Below, in pieces: positions 34,947-43,904 of a DNA stretch of 64,000 bases. The notes beneath the pieces were generated by a model that saw only the letters and a program-made list of their open reading frames with translations, did no database searches and was not told the origin of the DNA. Position numbers and translations under genes: made by a program. The stretch comes from Erythrobacter sp. EC-HK427 (GTDB lineage: Bacteria; Pseudomonadota; Alphaproteobacteria; Sphingomonadales; Sphingomonadaceae), in NCBI RefSeq assembly GCF_902498745.1, contig NZ_LR701479.1:996292-1060291 (forward strand). Reading direction: 5' to 3'. Positions within the stretch are counted from its first letter, which is position 1, and each line of letters begins with the position of its first letter.

Positions 34947-35675
34947 GTGAAGCGCAGGGATGCCTTGGGTGCGATACTGGTGGCAAGCATCGCTCCTGTC
35001 CTGGGCACCCGGACGGCCTTCGCCGCTCCCTTCTCTCGTGGCCTGATCAATCCGCCGACAGAACCGATGCGGTTTTCGCGGGTGTTACGGCGCGGGCTCG
35101 GCGACGGGCGCGAAATCACCATTGCACGCAGCTTTTCGGTGCACTTCGCTCCGGCGCAGGAGGGCTTTGACCTTGCCGGTAGGCAGGCCGAAGTGGAAGT
35201 CGATCTGCCCGAGCAGCTGGCCGCTTTCGCCGAACTGGAGCGCGCGCGTGATGACAGCGCGATGTTCCCGATCAGCCTCGATCCATTCGGACAGATCGCC
35301 GTGAGCCGGGCTCCGGCGCCGATGAGCGCGCAGGTCGAAGCGGCCGTGGCGCAGGCGCTTGCAGCGATTGACCGGCAGGGCCACGCACCGGGCGACCGCG
35401 AACGGCTGCGGCAATTCGCGCTGGCGGTGCATAATGGTGGCGGGGCGATCACCGCGCATATGCCGGTTGACCTGTTTGCGCCTGCGGGCGGACAGCAGGA
35501 ATTCCGCCAGACGCTGGCGCTGGAAGACGGGATGGCGGGTGAAGTGCGCACGCTGTTCGATGGCGAGACGGATGCCGAAACCGGGCTGATGCAAACAGCC
35601 TGGCGCGAGATCGTGACCGAGGTCGAAGGCGACCGGCGCACGAGCCGTGAGGAATGGACGCTGGGCCTGGCCTGA
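34947..35675 (+). CDS. Hypothetical exported protein
   Basis: 242 residues with an N-terminal signal peptide (MKRRDALGAILVASIAPVLG, cut near AFA), then a soluble domain (FSRVLRRGLGDGREITIARSFSVHF, AEVEVDLPEQLAAFAELERAR, QFALAVHNGGGAITAHMPVDLF). An RR pair suggests possible Tat export, but the motif is incomplete. Lies 20 bases after cutA. Family not recognised. Confidence 0.7.
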   Translation: MKRRDALGAILVASIAPVLGTRTAFAAPFSRGLINPPTEPMRFSRVLRRGLGDGREITIARSFSVHFAPAQEGFDLAGRQAEVEVDLPEQLAAFAELERARDDSAMFPISLDPFGQIAVSRAPAPMSAQVEAAVAQALAAIDRQGHAPGDRERLRQFALAVHNGGGAITAHMPVDLFAPAGGQQEFRQTLALEDGMAGEVRTLFDGETDAETGLMQTAWREIVTEVEGDRRTSREEWTLGLA

Positions 35676-35741
35676 GCGGCTTAGGCCGCTCGTTATTTGC
35701 CGAAGGTATTATTTTACCTCCCCGCAATCCCCCGGATTTGC

Positions 35742-35772
35742 TTGACTTGTAGGCCTTCGGGCGACAAAGGCC
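35742..35772 (+). promoter_or_regulatory. Possible rplM leader: -35 box and hairpin
   Basis: TTGACT (35742-35747) is a good -35 match in the 170-base gap before rplM, but no clear -10 follows at 17 bases. GGCCTT (35752-35757) pairs with AAGGCC (35767-35772), giving a short stem in what may be the leader RNA. Ribosomal protein feedback on this operon is possible but not shown. Confidence 0.3.
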
Positions 35773-35844
35773 CGCATCCACAGTGACGCGAGGCCATGAT
35801 TCTCGCCACACGTCACACGTATGAAGTTCAAGAAGGAAAAAGCC

Positions 35845-36324
35845 ATGAAGGCGCTGAGCAGGACCACCCGGTCGATCAAGCCGGCCGAGGTCGAAAAGAA
35901 ATGGCACGTGATCGATGCCGAAGGTCTGGTCGTTGGCCGCCTCGCCGCGATCATCGCCAACATTCTGCGCGGCAAGCACAAGCCGAGCTACACGCCCCAC
36001 GTCGATTGTGGTGACCATGTCATCGTCATCAATGCCGACAAGGTGCAGTTCACTGGCGGCAAAGCGGCGAAGAAGCATTATTACAAGCACACCGGCTATG
36101 CCGGCGGCATCAAGGATATCACCGCAGACAAGGTTCTGGCCGGTCGTTTCCCCGAGCGCGTGCTGGAAAAGGCAGTCGAGCGCATGATCCCGCGCGGCCC
36201 CCTTGGCCGCGACCAGATGCGCAATCTGCACCTCTACAACGGCACCGAGCATCCGCATAACGGCCAGCAGCCCGAAGTGCTCGACGTCGCCTCGATGAAC
36301 CGCAAGAACAAGGTGACCGCATAA
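35845..36324 (+). CDS. rplM: 50S ribosomal protein L13
   Basis: 159-residue large-subunit protein. [47 protein letters not shown] is the family N-terminal half; the C-terminal part has [32 protein letters not shown]. Start ATG 35845 with AAGGA upstream matches sphingomonad L13; an in-frame ATG at 35821 would add eight residues. Its stop overlaps the rpsI start (TAATG). Confidence 0.97.
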   Translation: MKALSRTTRSIKPAEVEKKWHVIDAEGLVVGRLAAIIANILRGKHKPSYTPHVDCGDHVIVINADKVQFTGGKAAKKHYYKHTGYAGGIKDITADKVLAGRFPERVLEKAVERMIPRGPLGRDQMRNLHLYNGTEHPHNGQQPEVLDVASMNRKNKVTA

Positions 36325-36866
36325 TGGCTACCGAAGACACCAAAACCGCAACCGATCTGGCCGATCTGAAGGACATCGTGAACGATGCTCCCTCTGCCGA
36401 CGCCGAAACCGGTGAAACCGTTGCCCCTGCCGTCCCCGCTACGCCTGCCATGCCGCTGCGCGAGCAGGAGTTGGACGCACAGGGCCGCGCCTACGCCACT
36501 GGCCGCCGCAAGGATGCGACCGCCCGCGTGTGGCTGAAGCCCGGCACCGGCAAGGTCACCGTCAATGGCCGCGATCAGGAAGTGTATTTCGCCCGTCCGA
36601 CGCTGCGTCTGGTCATCAACCAGCCGTTCGCCATTTCGGAGCGTGAAGGCCAGTATGATGTGGTCTGCACCGTATCCGGCGGCGGCCTTTCGGGCCAGGC
36701 GGGCGCGGTCAAGCATGGCATCAGCCAGGCGCTGACCAAGTACGAACCCGCCCTGCGCTCGACGATCAAGGCCGCAGGCTTCCTCACCCGCGACAGCCGC
36801 GTGGTGGAGCGCAAGAAGTACGGCAAGGCGAAGGCCCGCCGCAGCTTCCAGTTCTCGAAGCGTTAA
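36324..36866 (+). CDS. rpsI: 30S ribosomal protein S9, with acidic N-terminal extension
   Basis: 180-residue small-subunit protein, longer than the usual 130 or so. The first 50 residues are acidic and Ala/Thr-rich ([20 protein letters not shown]), then the S9 body starts at [18 protein letters not shown]. The C-terminal tail [18 protein letters not shown] is the part that reaches the P-site tRNA, ending in the essential Lys-Arg. Overlaps rplM by one base. A hairpin terminator follows. Confidence 0.97.
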   Translation: MATEDTKTATDLADLKDIVNDAPSADAETGETVAPAVPATPAMPLREQELDAQGRAYATGRRKDATARVWLKPGTGKVTVNGRDQEVYFARPTLRLVINQPFAISEREGQYDVVCTVSGGGLSGQAGAVKHGISQALTKYEPALRSTIKAAGFLTRDSRVVERKKYGKAKARRSFQFSKR

Positions 36867-36915
36867 TCTTCCGAGGCTTCGGCCTCACACAAGTTTCCTC
36901 GACGGAGGAAAATGC

Positions 36916-36953
36916 GAAGGGCGGCTCCCCACGAGGGGGTCGCCCTTTTGCAT
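36916..36953 (+). terminator. Rho-independent terminator of rplM-rpsI
   Basis: AAGGGCG-CTCCCC on the left and GGGG-CGCCCTT on the right form a stem around ACGA, followed by TTTT, about 55 bases after the rpsI stop and just before the convergent gene. Confidence 0.8.
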
Positions 36954-36958
36954 CATGC

Positions 36959-37894
36959 CTACCAGTCCTTCACGGCAAGGCGACACCAGCGCCTGCCATC
37001 CACCAAGTGCAGAACGCCGTCCCGGCCCTGAATATGCGAGCGCGCATTACTGGACATCAGCGCAGTGCCGATCACAACAGCGTCTTTATGGCGTAGCTCC
37101 AGCAGCGCGATGCGGTCTGCATCATCGCCATATCCGCCTGCCAGCAAAACGCGGTTCCCGCTAACGGCAATCGCACTGCCGCCTTTGACCGGCGAGTCCC
37201 AGTGGCGCACCGTTTCGTCAGCGATCCGCACAATCGGAAAGTTCGTATAGTAGCAGGCCCACAAGGCCCCATCCTGCAAACCCATGGCATAACAATCAGA
37301 AATGTCCTGCTCTGGAAGGCAGTGATCGTTAAACCGCCAGAGATCGCGGCCCTGATCGTCAAAGCGTGTGATCCCACCCGATGCAACCGGCCAGCGGCCA
37401 CTGGCATCCGGCCAGCCGCCATAGATGCCTTCGTCAAAATATCCGCAATAGATCCCGCCACGGCCATGGCAGGCCATATGCGCGATCCCGTCGCCGAGAT
37501 GGAACCGCCCCGTCACACTGCCTTGGTTATCGAGGCGAACAGCGTTCTGCGTGTCGTCCGAACACCTGCTGTCAACTAGAAGCCATGATCCATCGGCGAA
37601 TCGGTCAATCAGCGGAGTGAATGTAAATCCAAGACCCGCCAGCTCCAATTGTGCGCTTTCCGCGTGTCCATCGAAGGTCGAGAGATAGAGCGTGCCAACG
37701 CGCGGAATCTTTCGCTTCTTTGCGCGCGGATTCGCCAGCAGGCGCTCGAACGACTCCAATCGGCGATGAAACCCTGACGCCGTCCTGAGTATCGCAAGCT
37801 CGCCGTTGGCGAGAACGTGGTAAGCCAGATCCTCTTGCCCGAATGGAGGATGCGGCAATTCGGACACGTTGGCGGAGGGGTGGTCGATCAGCAT
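36959..37894 (-). CDS. Hypothetical beta-propeller-like protein
   Basis: 311 residues, no signal peptide. Short repeated strands of the type FADGSWLLVDSRC, GSVTGRFHLGDGIAHMACHGRGGIYCGYFDEGIYGG, GGITRFDDQGRDLWRFND, GLQDGALWACYY and GNRVLLAGG suggest a beta-propeller. The gene has lower GC than its neighbours, like the hypothetical at 10184. Its ATG overlaps the stop of the phosphoesterase gene (TGATG), so the two are co-translated. Family not recognised. Confidence 0.65.
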   Translation of the reverse strand: MLIDHPSANVSELPHPPFGQEDLAYHVLANGELAILRTASGFHRRLESFERLLANPRAKKRKIPRVGTLYLSTFDGHAESAQLELAGLGFTFTPLIDRFADGSWLLVDSRCSDDTQNAVRLDNQGSVTGRFHLGDGIAHMACHGRGGIYCGYFDEGIYGGWPDASGRWPVASGGITRFDDQGRDLWRFNDHCLPEQDISDCYAMGLQDGALWACYYTNFPIVRIADETVRHWDSPVKGGSAIAVSGNRVLLAGGYGDDADRIALLELRHKDAVVIGTALMSSNARSHIQGRDGVLHLVDGRRWCRLAVKDW

Positions 37895-38661
37895 CAGACG
37901 CGCAGTGCCGCTCCGTCCACGCTATCCCCCATGCTTCGCACCCGCACAGCCAGCGTCTCGCCATCCCAGTGCAGCTCGTTAAAGCTGGGCGGGGTTGTGC
38001 GCAGCCGTTGTGATAGCGTGCCTGCGCCGATCATGCGGACGGGGCCGTGTGGCGTCTCTTCCATAATGTCGAAGGCATCATGCACATGGCCCGAGAGCAC
38101 GCCCAGAACCCCGCGCTGCGCCAGTTCGGCGAGTGCTTTTGCGCCGTTGCGGGTCAACGCGGTGCCTTGCGTCCCCGTCTCGCGCAGCGGATGATGTACG
38201 CAGACGAGCGCGCGCGTTCCAGCCGGCAGCGCGTCAATCCGCGCAAGGCACCCGGCAAGCTCTGCATCGCTGACCCAGCCCTTCGACCAGTTCATGCGCG
38301 GCTGCGCGGCCACATTCGAATTGAGCGGCACCAGCGCGAGGCCGGGAATCTCCACACTGCCTTCCGCTTGGGCCTTGAACGTGCGGAAGCGCGCCAGCGG
38401 GGCGAGATAGCGCTCGGGCAGGATGTAAGACGGGATATCGTGATTGCCCGGCTCGATCGTCACAGGAATGTCCAAACCCCCGATCCACTCCTGCGCAGCG
38501 GCAAATTCACGGCGGCGCGCGCGCATCGTCAGGTCACCCGTGATGATCATCGCATCGGGCTGGCGCGCGGCAATCTCGCGCTCGACCCAAGCCAGCGCCG
38601 CGCGGTCTTCATTGCCGAAATGGATATCCGACAGGTGGAAAAGCAGTGTGCCGTCCGCCAT
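37894..38661 (-). CDS. Calcineurin-type metallophosphoesterase
   Basis: 255 residues with the full metal site: DIHFG (Asp and His), GDLT, GNHD, and the C-terminal HVHD. Together with TLLFHLSDIHFGN and HHPL this is a class III-like phosphoesterase of unknown substrate (cAMP-type or nucleotide diesters are typical). Start ATG 38661 overlaps the stop of the upstream membrane protein by one base. Confidence 0.92.
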   Translation of the reverse strand: MADGTLLFHLSDIHFGNEDRAALAWVEREIAARQPDAMIITGDLTMRARRREFAAAQEWIGGLDIPVTIEPGNHDIPSYILPERYLAPLARFRTFKAQAEGSVEIPGLALVPLNSNVAAQPRMNWSKGWVSDAELAGCLARIDALPAGTRALVCVHHPLRETGTQGTALTRNGAKALAELAQRGVLGVLSGHVHDAFDIMEETPHGPVRMIGAGTLSQRLRTTPPSFNELHWDGETLAVRVRSMGDSVDGAALRV

Positions 38662-39029
38662 CACACCCGCCGCGTCACGATCAGCCATGCTGCCGAGCCA
38701 TTGATCAGCGAATAGGCGGCATAAAGTCCGACCCAATAGGCAGCGCCCGCAAACGCCATGAACAGGGCGGCGCAGAGCAGCGTGAATTCGAAGGCCAGCG
38801 TGCCCATGCGCATGATGCGCAAATGCGCAGGCGGCATTTCGGCAACCATGGCGTGTCCGCTTTCGATCACGGCGCGGTGCCACGCGAAATTTCCGATGCC
38901 GAGCAGGAAGGCGACAAGAATGGCCATGCAAGAGGCAATGCCAAAGCGCAGCCGCCAACGCAATGCGCGGTTGGTGGAGCGGGCTATGCCGTTCGTCGGG
39001 CGTATGACTCGCTCGTCGACATGTGACAC
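38661..39029 (-). CDS. Hypothetical membrane protein
   Basis: About 122 residues with three hydrophobic segments (IASCMAILVAFLLGIGNFA, MGTLAFEFTLLCAALFMAFAG, YAAYSLINGSAAWLIV). The end overlaps the phosphoesterase start, so it is the first gene of a three-gene unit. The start is uncertain: GTG 39029 is chosen; GTG 39107 would run into the GC-rich palindrome region before urcA. Confidence 0.6.
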   Translation of the reverse strand: MSHVDERVIRPTNGIARSTNRALRWRLRFGIASCMAILVAFLLGIGNFAWHRAVIESGHAMVAEMPPAHLRIMRMGTLAFEFTLLCAALFMAFAGAAYWVGLYAAYSLINGSAAWLIVTRRV

Positions 39030-39180
39030 CCGCCAATCGAGCTTGGGAGGCGAATCGCCAGCGAGCGGCCTACATCCGTAATCGCACCGCAGCCGTTCCA
39101 GTCCCACCGGCTGCGGTGCGACCCTCCCCCGGGACAGGGAGGGGTGCGCTTACCAAGCAACCCCAAGGAGGAACCCCCCG

Positions 39181-39495
39181 ATGAAGACCCGTATTTCCGC
39201 ATTTGCCGTGGCGCTTGCCGCCAGCACCCTCACCCTCTCGCCGGCCATGGCTGCCGAGGGGCAGGAGCGCAGCGCCAGCGTCGCCTATGCCGACCTGAAC
39301 CTTGCCAGCGAAGCCGGGCTCGCAGAACTGGACCGCCGGATCGATATCGCCTCGCGGCGCGTATGCGCTTACGATGCGCATCAGGTCGGTTCCCGCATCC
39401 GCAGCGCCGAAGCCCGCGCCTGCTACGCCGATGCGCGGCGCAGCTTCGAAGAGCGGTTTGCCGCGATTGTCACGCGGACGAATTACGGCGGCTAG
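39181..39495 (+). CDS. urcA: UrcA family protein, exported
   Basis: 104 residues with a signal peptide ending near AMAAEG, then the UrcA core: VAYADLNLASEAGLAELDRRIDIASRRVCA and ACYADARRSFEERFAAIV, with two Cys likely forming a disulfide. The family is common in sphingomonads and Caulobacter and its role is unknown. A strong AAGGAGG lies 8 bases before the ATG, and a hairpin terminator follows, so it is a well expressed single-gene unit. Confidence 0.92.
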   Translation: MKTRISAFAVALAASTLTLSPAMAAEGQERSASVAYADLNLASEAGLAELDRRIDIASRRVCAYDAHQVGSRIRSAEARACYADARRSFEERFAAIVTRTNYGG

Positions 39496-39520
39496 GCCAA
39501 CCAACAGGCTGACCCCCCTG

Positions 39521-39556
39521 AAAGGGCGCTTCCATCCGGAGGCGCCCTTTCTTTTG
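39521..39556 (+). terminator. Rho-independent terminator of urcA
   Basis: A 13-base stem (39521-39533 with 39538-39550) containing GGGCGCTTCC/GGAGGCGCCC around an ATCC loop, followed by TTTCTTTT. It also separates urcA from the convergent response-regulator gene and may act in both directions. Confidence 0.88.
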
Positions 39557-39581
39557 GTCAGGATGCCAGCAGTCAAGCGGC

Positions 39582-40328
39582 TCAGCGGCCCGCCATTGCC
39601 TTTACGCGCTTCAAATAGGTGCGGCCGATGCGCAGCGCCTCACCATCGTCCAGCTCCGCGCACCAGACGCCCAGCCCTTCATGCTTGAGCCCGCGAATGG
39701 TATCGCGGCGCAGAATGGCAGAGCGGTGGATGCGGATGAAGCGTTCGGGATCGAGCTTTTCTTCAAGACCGGCGATGGTCTGCAAAAGCAGATAGCTGGT
39801 GTCCCCGACATAGAGCCGGACATAGTCGCGCTCGGCATCGATGCGGAACACTTGGGCGGCTTCGATCCGCAGCAATTCCGAACGGTGCGGCACCCAGAAT
39901 TCGTTCAACCAGCGATCATCTGTTGCGGCAGAGACCGATGCCTCCCCGCGCCGGGCCAGCGCGCGTTCGATCGCGCGCTCCAGCCGGTCGGAGGCGACGG
40001 GTTTCAGCACATAGTCGATCGCTTCGAGATCGAAGGCTTCGACCGCGAAGTTCTCGTGCGCGGTGACGAAGATGACTGCGGGCTTGGGTGACTGTTCGCG
40101 CGCGGCCCGCGCCACGGCGAGCCCGTCCATGCCCGGCATGGTCATATCGAGCAGCAGCAGATCGGGGCCGAGCTTTTCAGTGAGACGCAGCGCGGCCTCC
40201 CCGTCGCTCGCGGTGCCGATGACAGTCAGCTGCGGGATTTCCGCGCAAAGCACCTGCATCCGCTCGATGGCCAGCGGCTCGTCATCCACGATCAGCGTGC
40301 GCAAGGTTTCCGTATTCGCCTGTGTCAT
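39582..40328 (-). CDS. LytTR-type response regulator
   Basis: 248 residues: an N-terminal receiver with acidic pocket (Asp15, Asp16), phosphoacceptor Asp61 in LLLLDMTMPGMDG and Lys in DYVLKP, then a C-terminal LytTR DNA-binding domain (VFRIDAERDYVRLYVGDTSYLLLQTI, RFIRIHRSAILRRDTI, GRTYLKRVKAM). Its ATG overlaps the stop of the sensor kinase (ATGA), so the two form one system. Targets unknown. Confidence 0.93.
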   Translation of the reverse strand: MTQANTETLRTLIVDDEPLAIERMQVLCAEIPQLTVIGTASDGEAALRLTEKLGPDLLLLDMTMPGMDGLAVARAAREQSPKPAVIFVTAHENFAVEAFDLEAIDYVLKPVASDRLERAIERALARRGEASVSAATDDRWLNEFWVPHRSELLRIEAAQVFRIDAERDYVRLYVGDTSYLLLQTIAGLEEKLDPERFIRIHRSAILRRDTIRGLKHEGLGVWCAELDDGEALRIGRTYLKRVKAMAGR

Positions 40329-41521
40329 GCCGCAACCACCTCTGCCATGCGCAGCAAAGGCAGGCGCAAATGCGTGGTGAATCCTTCCGCCGAATGGCCC
40401 GACACGATGCTCGCTTCATTGCCAAACCGCGCCTGCAACCGCTCGCGCACATTGGTGAGGCCAATGCCGAAGCCCGGGCGGACATCATCGGGCACCTGGC
40501 GCGAATTGCCATTGTCCGAAACGCTCACCACCAGCCGCCCGTATTCCTCGCGCGCGGAAATCCGGATGGTGACTTGCCCGCTCGACGGAGCGACCGCGTG
40601 TTTCACCGAATTCTCCACCAAAGGTTGCAGGATCATACCGGGAATCAGCGCATTTTCGAGGTCGGCAGGCACATCATACTCGGCCACCAGACGCAGCGGA
40701 AAGCGTACCGCCTCGATTTCGAGATACAACCTTTGCAGCGCCACTTCCTCGCGCAGCGGCACGTCTGCCGTCGTATCCTCGGCCAAGCTGCGACGATAGA
40801 AAGTGCTCAGCATCTGGATCATTTTCTCAGCCGCCTGCGTCCTGCTGGTGAGCACCAGCGCGGAGAGTGAATTGAGCGTGTTAAACAGGAAATGCGGGTT
40901 CACCTGATAACGCAAGCTGCGCAGTTCGGCTGCCTTGGCCGCGTTGCGAAATTCCTGTTCGCGCCGCTCCGCCGCGCGCGCCTTTTCGCCCGTTAGCAGG
41001 GCCAGATACAGCGCACACCAAGCGAGCATCATGAAATAGCGGCTCATGGTGATTTCGATGGCGTATTGCACATTGCCGCGCGCGAGGAATTGCGAGAATC
41101 CCTCCAGCTGCTCGTCGTCGACTTCTTCCTGCGGCACACCGCTGGTCTGCACGAATTCCTGCAATATGCGCTCGTCCAGCTCCGATTGCAGCTCGGCAAA
41201 AACCACGCGGTTCGCTTGCATACTGAGGAATGCGGCGGGCAGCGCGAACACCAGCGCAGCGGCAATCTTGGCCCATAACGGGCGCGCATCGAAGATTCGC
41301 AGGAAGACCCACAGGCCCAGCGTGATGAGCATTCCTGCCAGACAGGTCAGCATGCGCGGCAGCACCATGTCCTGCGCGATATCCATGCCGAGCAATTCTG
41401 CCCGCAGGGTCATCAGCAGGAAATAGGCGAGCCACAGGCCTGCGACCGAAAACAGCACCGTCTTGAACGGCACGCGCGCGATCACGCCGGTCGAATTGCT
41501 GTTGGAATTCGTCTCTTCCAT
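40325..41521 (-). CDS. LytS-type sensor histidine kinase
   Basis: 398 residues. About four N-terminal membrane helices enclose a periplasmic loop with an acidic stretch (QTSGVPQEEVDDEQLEGF). The kinase is the His_kinase (PF06580) type: LRYQVNPHFLFNTLNSLSAL with the phosphoacceptor His (about 209), then PGMILQPLVENSVKHAV (N box) and VSDNGN, GFGIGLTNVRERLQARF. Partner of the LytTR regulator. Confidence 0.93.
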   Translation of the reverse strand: MEETNSNSNSTGVIARVPFKTVLFSVAGLWLAYFLLMTLRAELLGMDIAQDMVLPRMLTCLAGMLITLGLWVFLRIFDARPLWAKIAAALVFALPAAFLSMQANRVVFAELQSELDERILQEFVQTSGVPQEEVDDEQLEGFSQFLARGNVQYAIEITMSRYFMMLAWCALYLALLTGEKARAAERREQEFRNAAKAAELRSLRYQVNPHFLFNTLNSLSALVLTSRTQAAEKMIQMLSTFYRRSLAEDTTADVPLREEVALQRLYLEIEAVRFPLRLVAEYDVPADLENALIPGMILQPLVENSVKHAVAPSSGQVTIRISAREEYGRLVVSVSDNGNSRQVPDDVRPGFGIGLTNVRERLQARFGNEASIVSGHSAEGFTTHLRLPLLRMAEVVAA

Positions 41522-41628
41522 CCTGCCCGTTTAGCCCGCCCGGCCCGAATTGCACCAGCCACCTACACCGGTTTCCATCGAAACGGGTGCGACGCTGGTC
41601 GATCAATCGTGCTTTGCGGGCGACAGAA

Positions 41629-43152
41629 TCAGGCCTTGAGCAGCCCTTCCTCGCGGATTTTCTCGCGCCAGTGCAGCGGGGCGAGCGTGTGGACATTGTT
41701 GCCCGCGCTATCGACCGCCACCGTTACCGGCATATCTTTCACGGTAAATTCGTAGATCGCTTCCATGCCCAGATCCTCGAACGCGACGACCTTCGCTTCC
41801 TTGATCGCCCGCGCCACCAGATAGGCCGCGCCGCCTGTTGCCATCAGATAGGCGACTTTGAACCGGCTGATGACGTCCACCGCATCCGCGCCGCGCTCGG
41901 CCTTGCCGATCATCGCGAGGAGGCCGAGATCGAGCATCATCTCGGTGAACTTGTCCATGCGGGTGGCCGTGGTCGGGCCGGCGGGGCCGACGACTTCGCC
42001 CATCACCGGATCCACCGGGCCGACATAGTAGATCGCGCGGCCTTTGAATTCGACGGGCAGTTCCTCGCCGCGATCGAGCATATCCTTGATCCGCTTATGC
42101 GCCGCATCGCGCCCGGTCAGCATCCCGCCATTGAGCAGCAGCCGGTCGCCATGTTTCCAGCTGGCCACTTCCTCCGGCGTGAGATTGTCGAGATCGACGC
42201 GCTTTGCTTCCGCATCGGGCTCCCAATGCACATCGGGCCATTTGTCGAGATCGGGCTGCGGCAAATAGGCCGGGCCGCTGCCGTCCAGCGTCACATGGGC
42301 GTGGCGGGTGGCGGCGCAATTGGGGATCATCGCCACCGGCTTGCCTGCGGCGTGACACGGCCAGTCGAGGATTTTGACATCAAGCACAGTCGACAGTCCG
42401 CCCAGCCCCTGCGCGCCGACACCCATCGCATTGACCGCGTCGAAAATGTCGATGCGCAACTGCTCGATATCGCTCTGCGCCCCACGCGCTTTCAGTTGCG
42501 CCATATCGATGGGCTCCATGAGCGATAGCTTGGCGAGCTTCATGCAGTGTTCCGCCGTGCCGCCAATCCCGATGCCGAGCATCCCCGGCGGGCACCAGCC
42601 CGCACCCATGGACGGGATCTGTTCGATCACCCAGTCGACGATATTGTCCGACGGGTTCATCATCTTGAACTTGCTCTTGTTTTCGCTGCCGCCACCCTTC
42701 GCGGCAACATCGATGCTCACCGTATCGCCGGGCACCATCTCCACGCTAAGGACACAGGGCGTGTTGTCGCGCGTATTGCGGCGGGTGAAGGCGGGATCGG
42801 CCAGAATGCTGGCGCGCAGCTTGTTCTCGGTGTGGTTATACGCGCGGCGCACCCCTTCATCGACAACCTCTTGCAAACATGAGGTCGATTCCAGCCGGCA
42901 ATTCTGCCCCCATTTGATGAACACATTGACGATGCCGGTGTCCTGACAGATCGGGCGATGGCCTTCCGCGCACATCCGGCTGTTCGTCAGAATTTGCGCA
43001 ATCGCATCCTTGGCTGCCGGGCCTTGCTCCACCTTATACGCCTCCCCCAGCGCCTGGATGTAATCCATCGGGTGGTAGTAGGAGATAAATTGCAGCGCAT
43101 CGGCGACCGTTTCAATCAGATCGGCTTCGCGGATGGTAATCATGTCGCTCAT
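41629..43152 (-). CDS. Fumarate hydratase, class I (4Fe-4S)
   Basis: 507-residue iron-sulfur fumarase of the TCA cycle, hydrating fumarate to malate. Cluster and active-site segments: GHRPICQDTGIVNVFIKWG, GGSENKSKFKMMNPSDN, GWCPPGMLGIGIGG and the C-terminal VGPAGPTTATRMDK. Start ATG 43152 with AAGGGAG upstream. As a [4Fe-4S] enzyme it is an expected client of the suf and ErpA proteins in the window. Confidence 0.94.
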   Translation of the reverse strand: MSDMITIREADLIETVADALQFISYYHPMDYIQALGEAYKVEQGPAAKDAIAQILTNSRMCAEGHRPICQDTGIVNVFIKWGQNCRLESTSCLQEVVDEGVRRAYNHTENKLRASILADPAFTRRNTRDNTPCVLSVEMVPGDTVSIDVAAKGGGSENKSKFKMMNPSDNIVDWVIEQIPSMGAGWCPPGMLGIGIGGTAEHCMKLAKLSLMEPIDMAQLKARGAQSDIEQLRIDIFDAVNAMGVGAQGLGGLSTVLDVKILDWPCHAAGKPVAMIPNCAATRHAHVTLDGSGPAYLPQPDLDKWPDVHWEPDAEAKRVDLDNLTPEEVASWKHGDRLLLNGGMLTGRDAAHKRIKDMLDRGEELPVEFKGRAIYYVGPVDPVMGEVVGPAGPTTATRMDKFTEMMLDLGLLAMIGKAERGADAVDVISRFKVAYLMATGGAAYLVARAIKEAKVVAFEDLGMEAIYEFTVKDMPVTVAVDSAGNNVHTLAPLHWREKIREEGLLKA

Positions 43153-43281
43153 CGGTGACTCGCTCCCTTTGGTCGAGTGGCCCATAGGCATTCAGCCCTG
43201 TTGCGGTCAAAGGCCTTGGCGCAGGCCAATGCAAGTCTTAAGGACGTGCCGGATTTGAATTTGGACGAAAGTATAGCAGAC

Positions 43282-43902
43282 GTGACCACGCTCAACCCGC
43301 TCGACGCTGCCGAAGCCGCAAACATTGCGCCCAATCCTGCCCGCCGTGCGATGATCGACAGCCAGCTGCGCACCAGCGGCGTGAATGCGCCTTTCGTGCT
43401 GAAGCGCATGGGCGAGGTCGCGCGCGAGCTCTTCGTGCCGGCGAAATCGCGCAACCTTGCCTATGTCGACCGGGCGATCCGTCTGGACGATGGAAACTGG
43501 CTGCCCGCCCCGCTGGTGCAGGGCAAAATGCTCGAAGAAGCCGCGCCGCGTGGTGACGAGAAGGCGATTATCGTCGATGCCGGGTCGGGCTATTTGGCAG
43601 AGCTGTTCAAGCCGCTGGTGGCCGAGCTGACCGTGCTTTCTCCCGAGGACGCGGCGGGCAAGGGCACCAAGGGCAAGGGCGCGGATCTGCTGGTGATCGA
43701 TGGTGCGGTGGAGGAGATCCCCGCCAATCTCGCCAAGCGTCTGGCCGATGGCGCGCGCATTGTCACGGGCGTCGCCACCAACGGTGTCACCCGCATCGCC
43801 GTGGGCCGCAAGAGCGGTGACAGCATCGCTCTGCTGCCCGTTTTCGATATCGGCATCCCGCAGCTCGCTGCCTTCGATAAGCCGAAAAGCTGGGCGTTCT
43901 GA
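43282..43902 (+). CDS. Protein-L-isoaspartate O-methyltransferase-like protein
   Basis: About 206 residues. The N-terminus RRAMIDSQLRTSGVNAPFVLKRMGEVARELFVP and the SAM-binding IIVDAGSGYLAELFKPL resemble PCMT enzymes, but the rest is shorter and divergent, so repair activity is not certain. Start is GTG 43282; a TTG at 43258 is possible. It lies directly before tolC, only two bases separating them, as in many sphingomonads. Confidence 0.75.
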   Translation: MTTLNPLDAAEAANIAPNPARRAMIDSQLRTSGVNAPFVLKRMGEVARELFVPAKSRNLAYVDRAIRLDDGNWLPAPLVQGKMLEEAAPRGDEKAIIVDAGSGYLAELFKPLVAELTVLSPEDAAGKGTKGKGADLLVIDGAVEEIPANLAKRLADGARIVTGVATNGVTRIAVGRKSGDSIALLPVFDIGIPQLAAFDKPKSWAF

Positions 43903-43904
43903 TC

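Noticed and set aside
39029-39107. Longer start (GTG 39107) for the three-helix membrane protein.
   Set aside because: The added stretch is Cys/Pro/Arg-rich, runs into a GC-rich palindrome region and does not look like protein; GTG 39029 is kept with low confidence.
41560-41592. CACC-GGTTTC / GAAAC-GGGTG dyad after the fumarase gene.
   Set aside because: It has a mismatch in the stem and no T tract, so it is not a convincing terminator.
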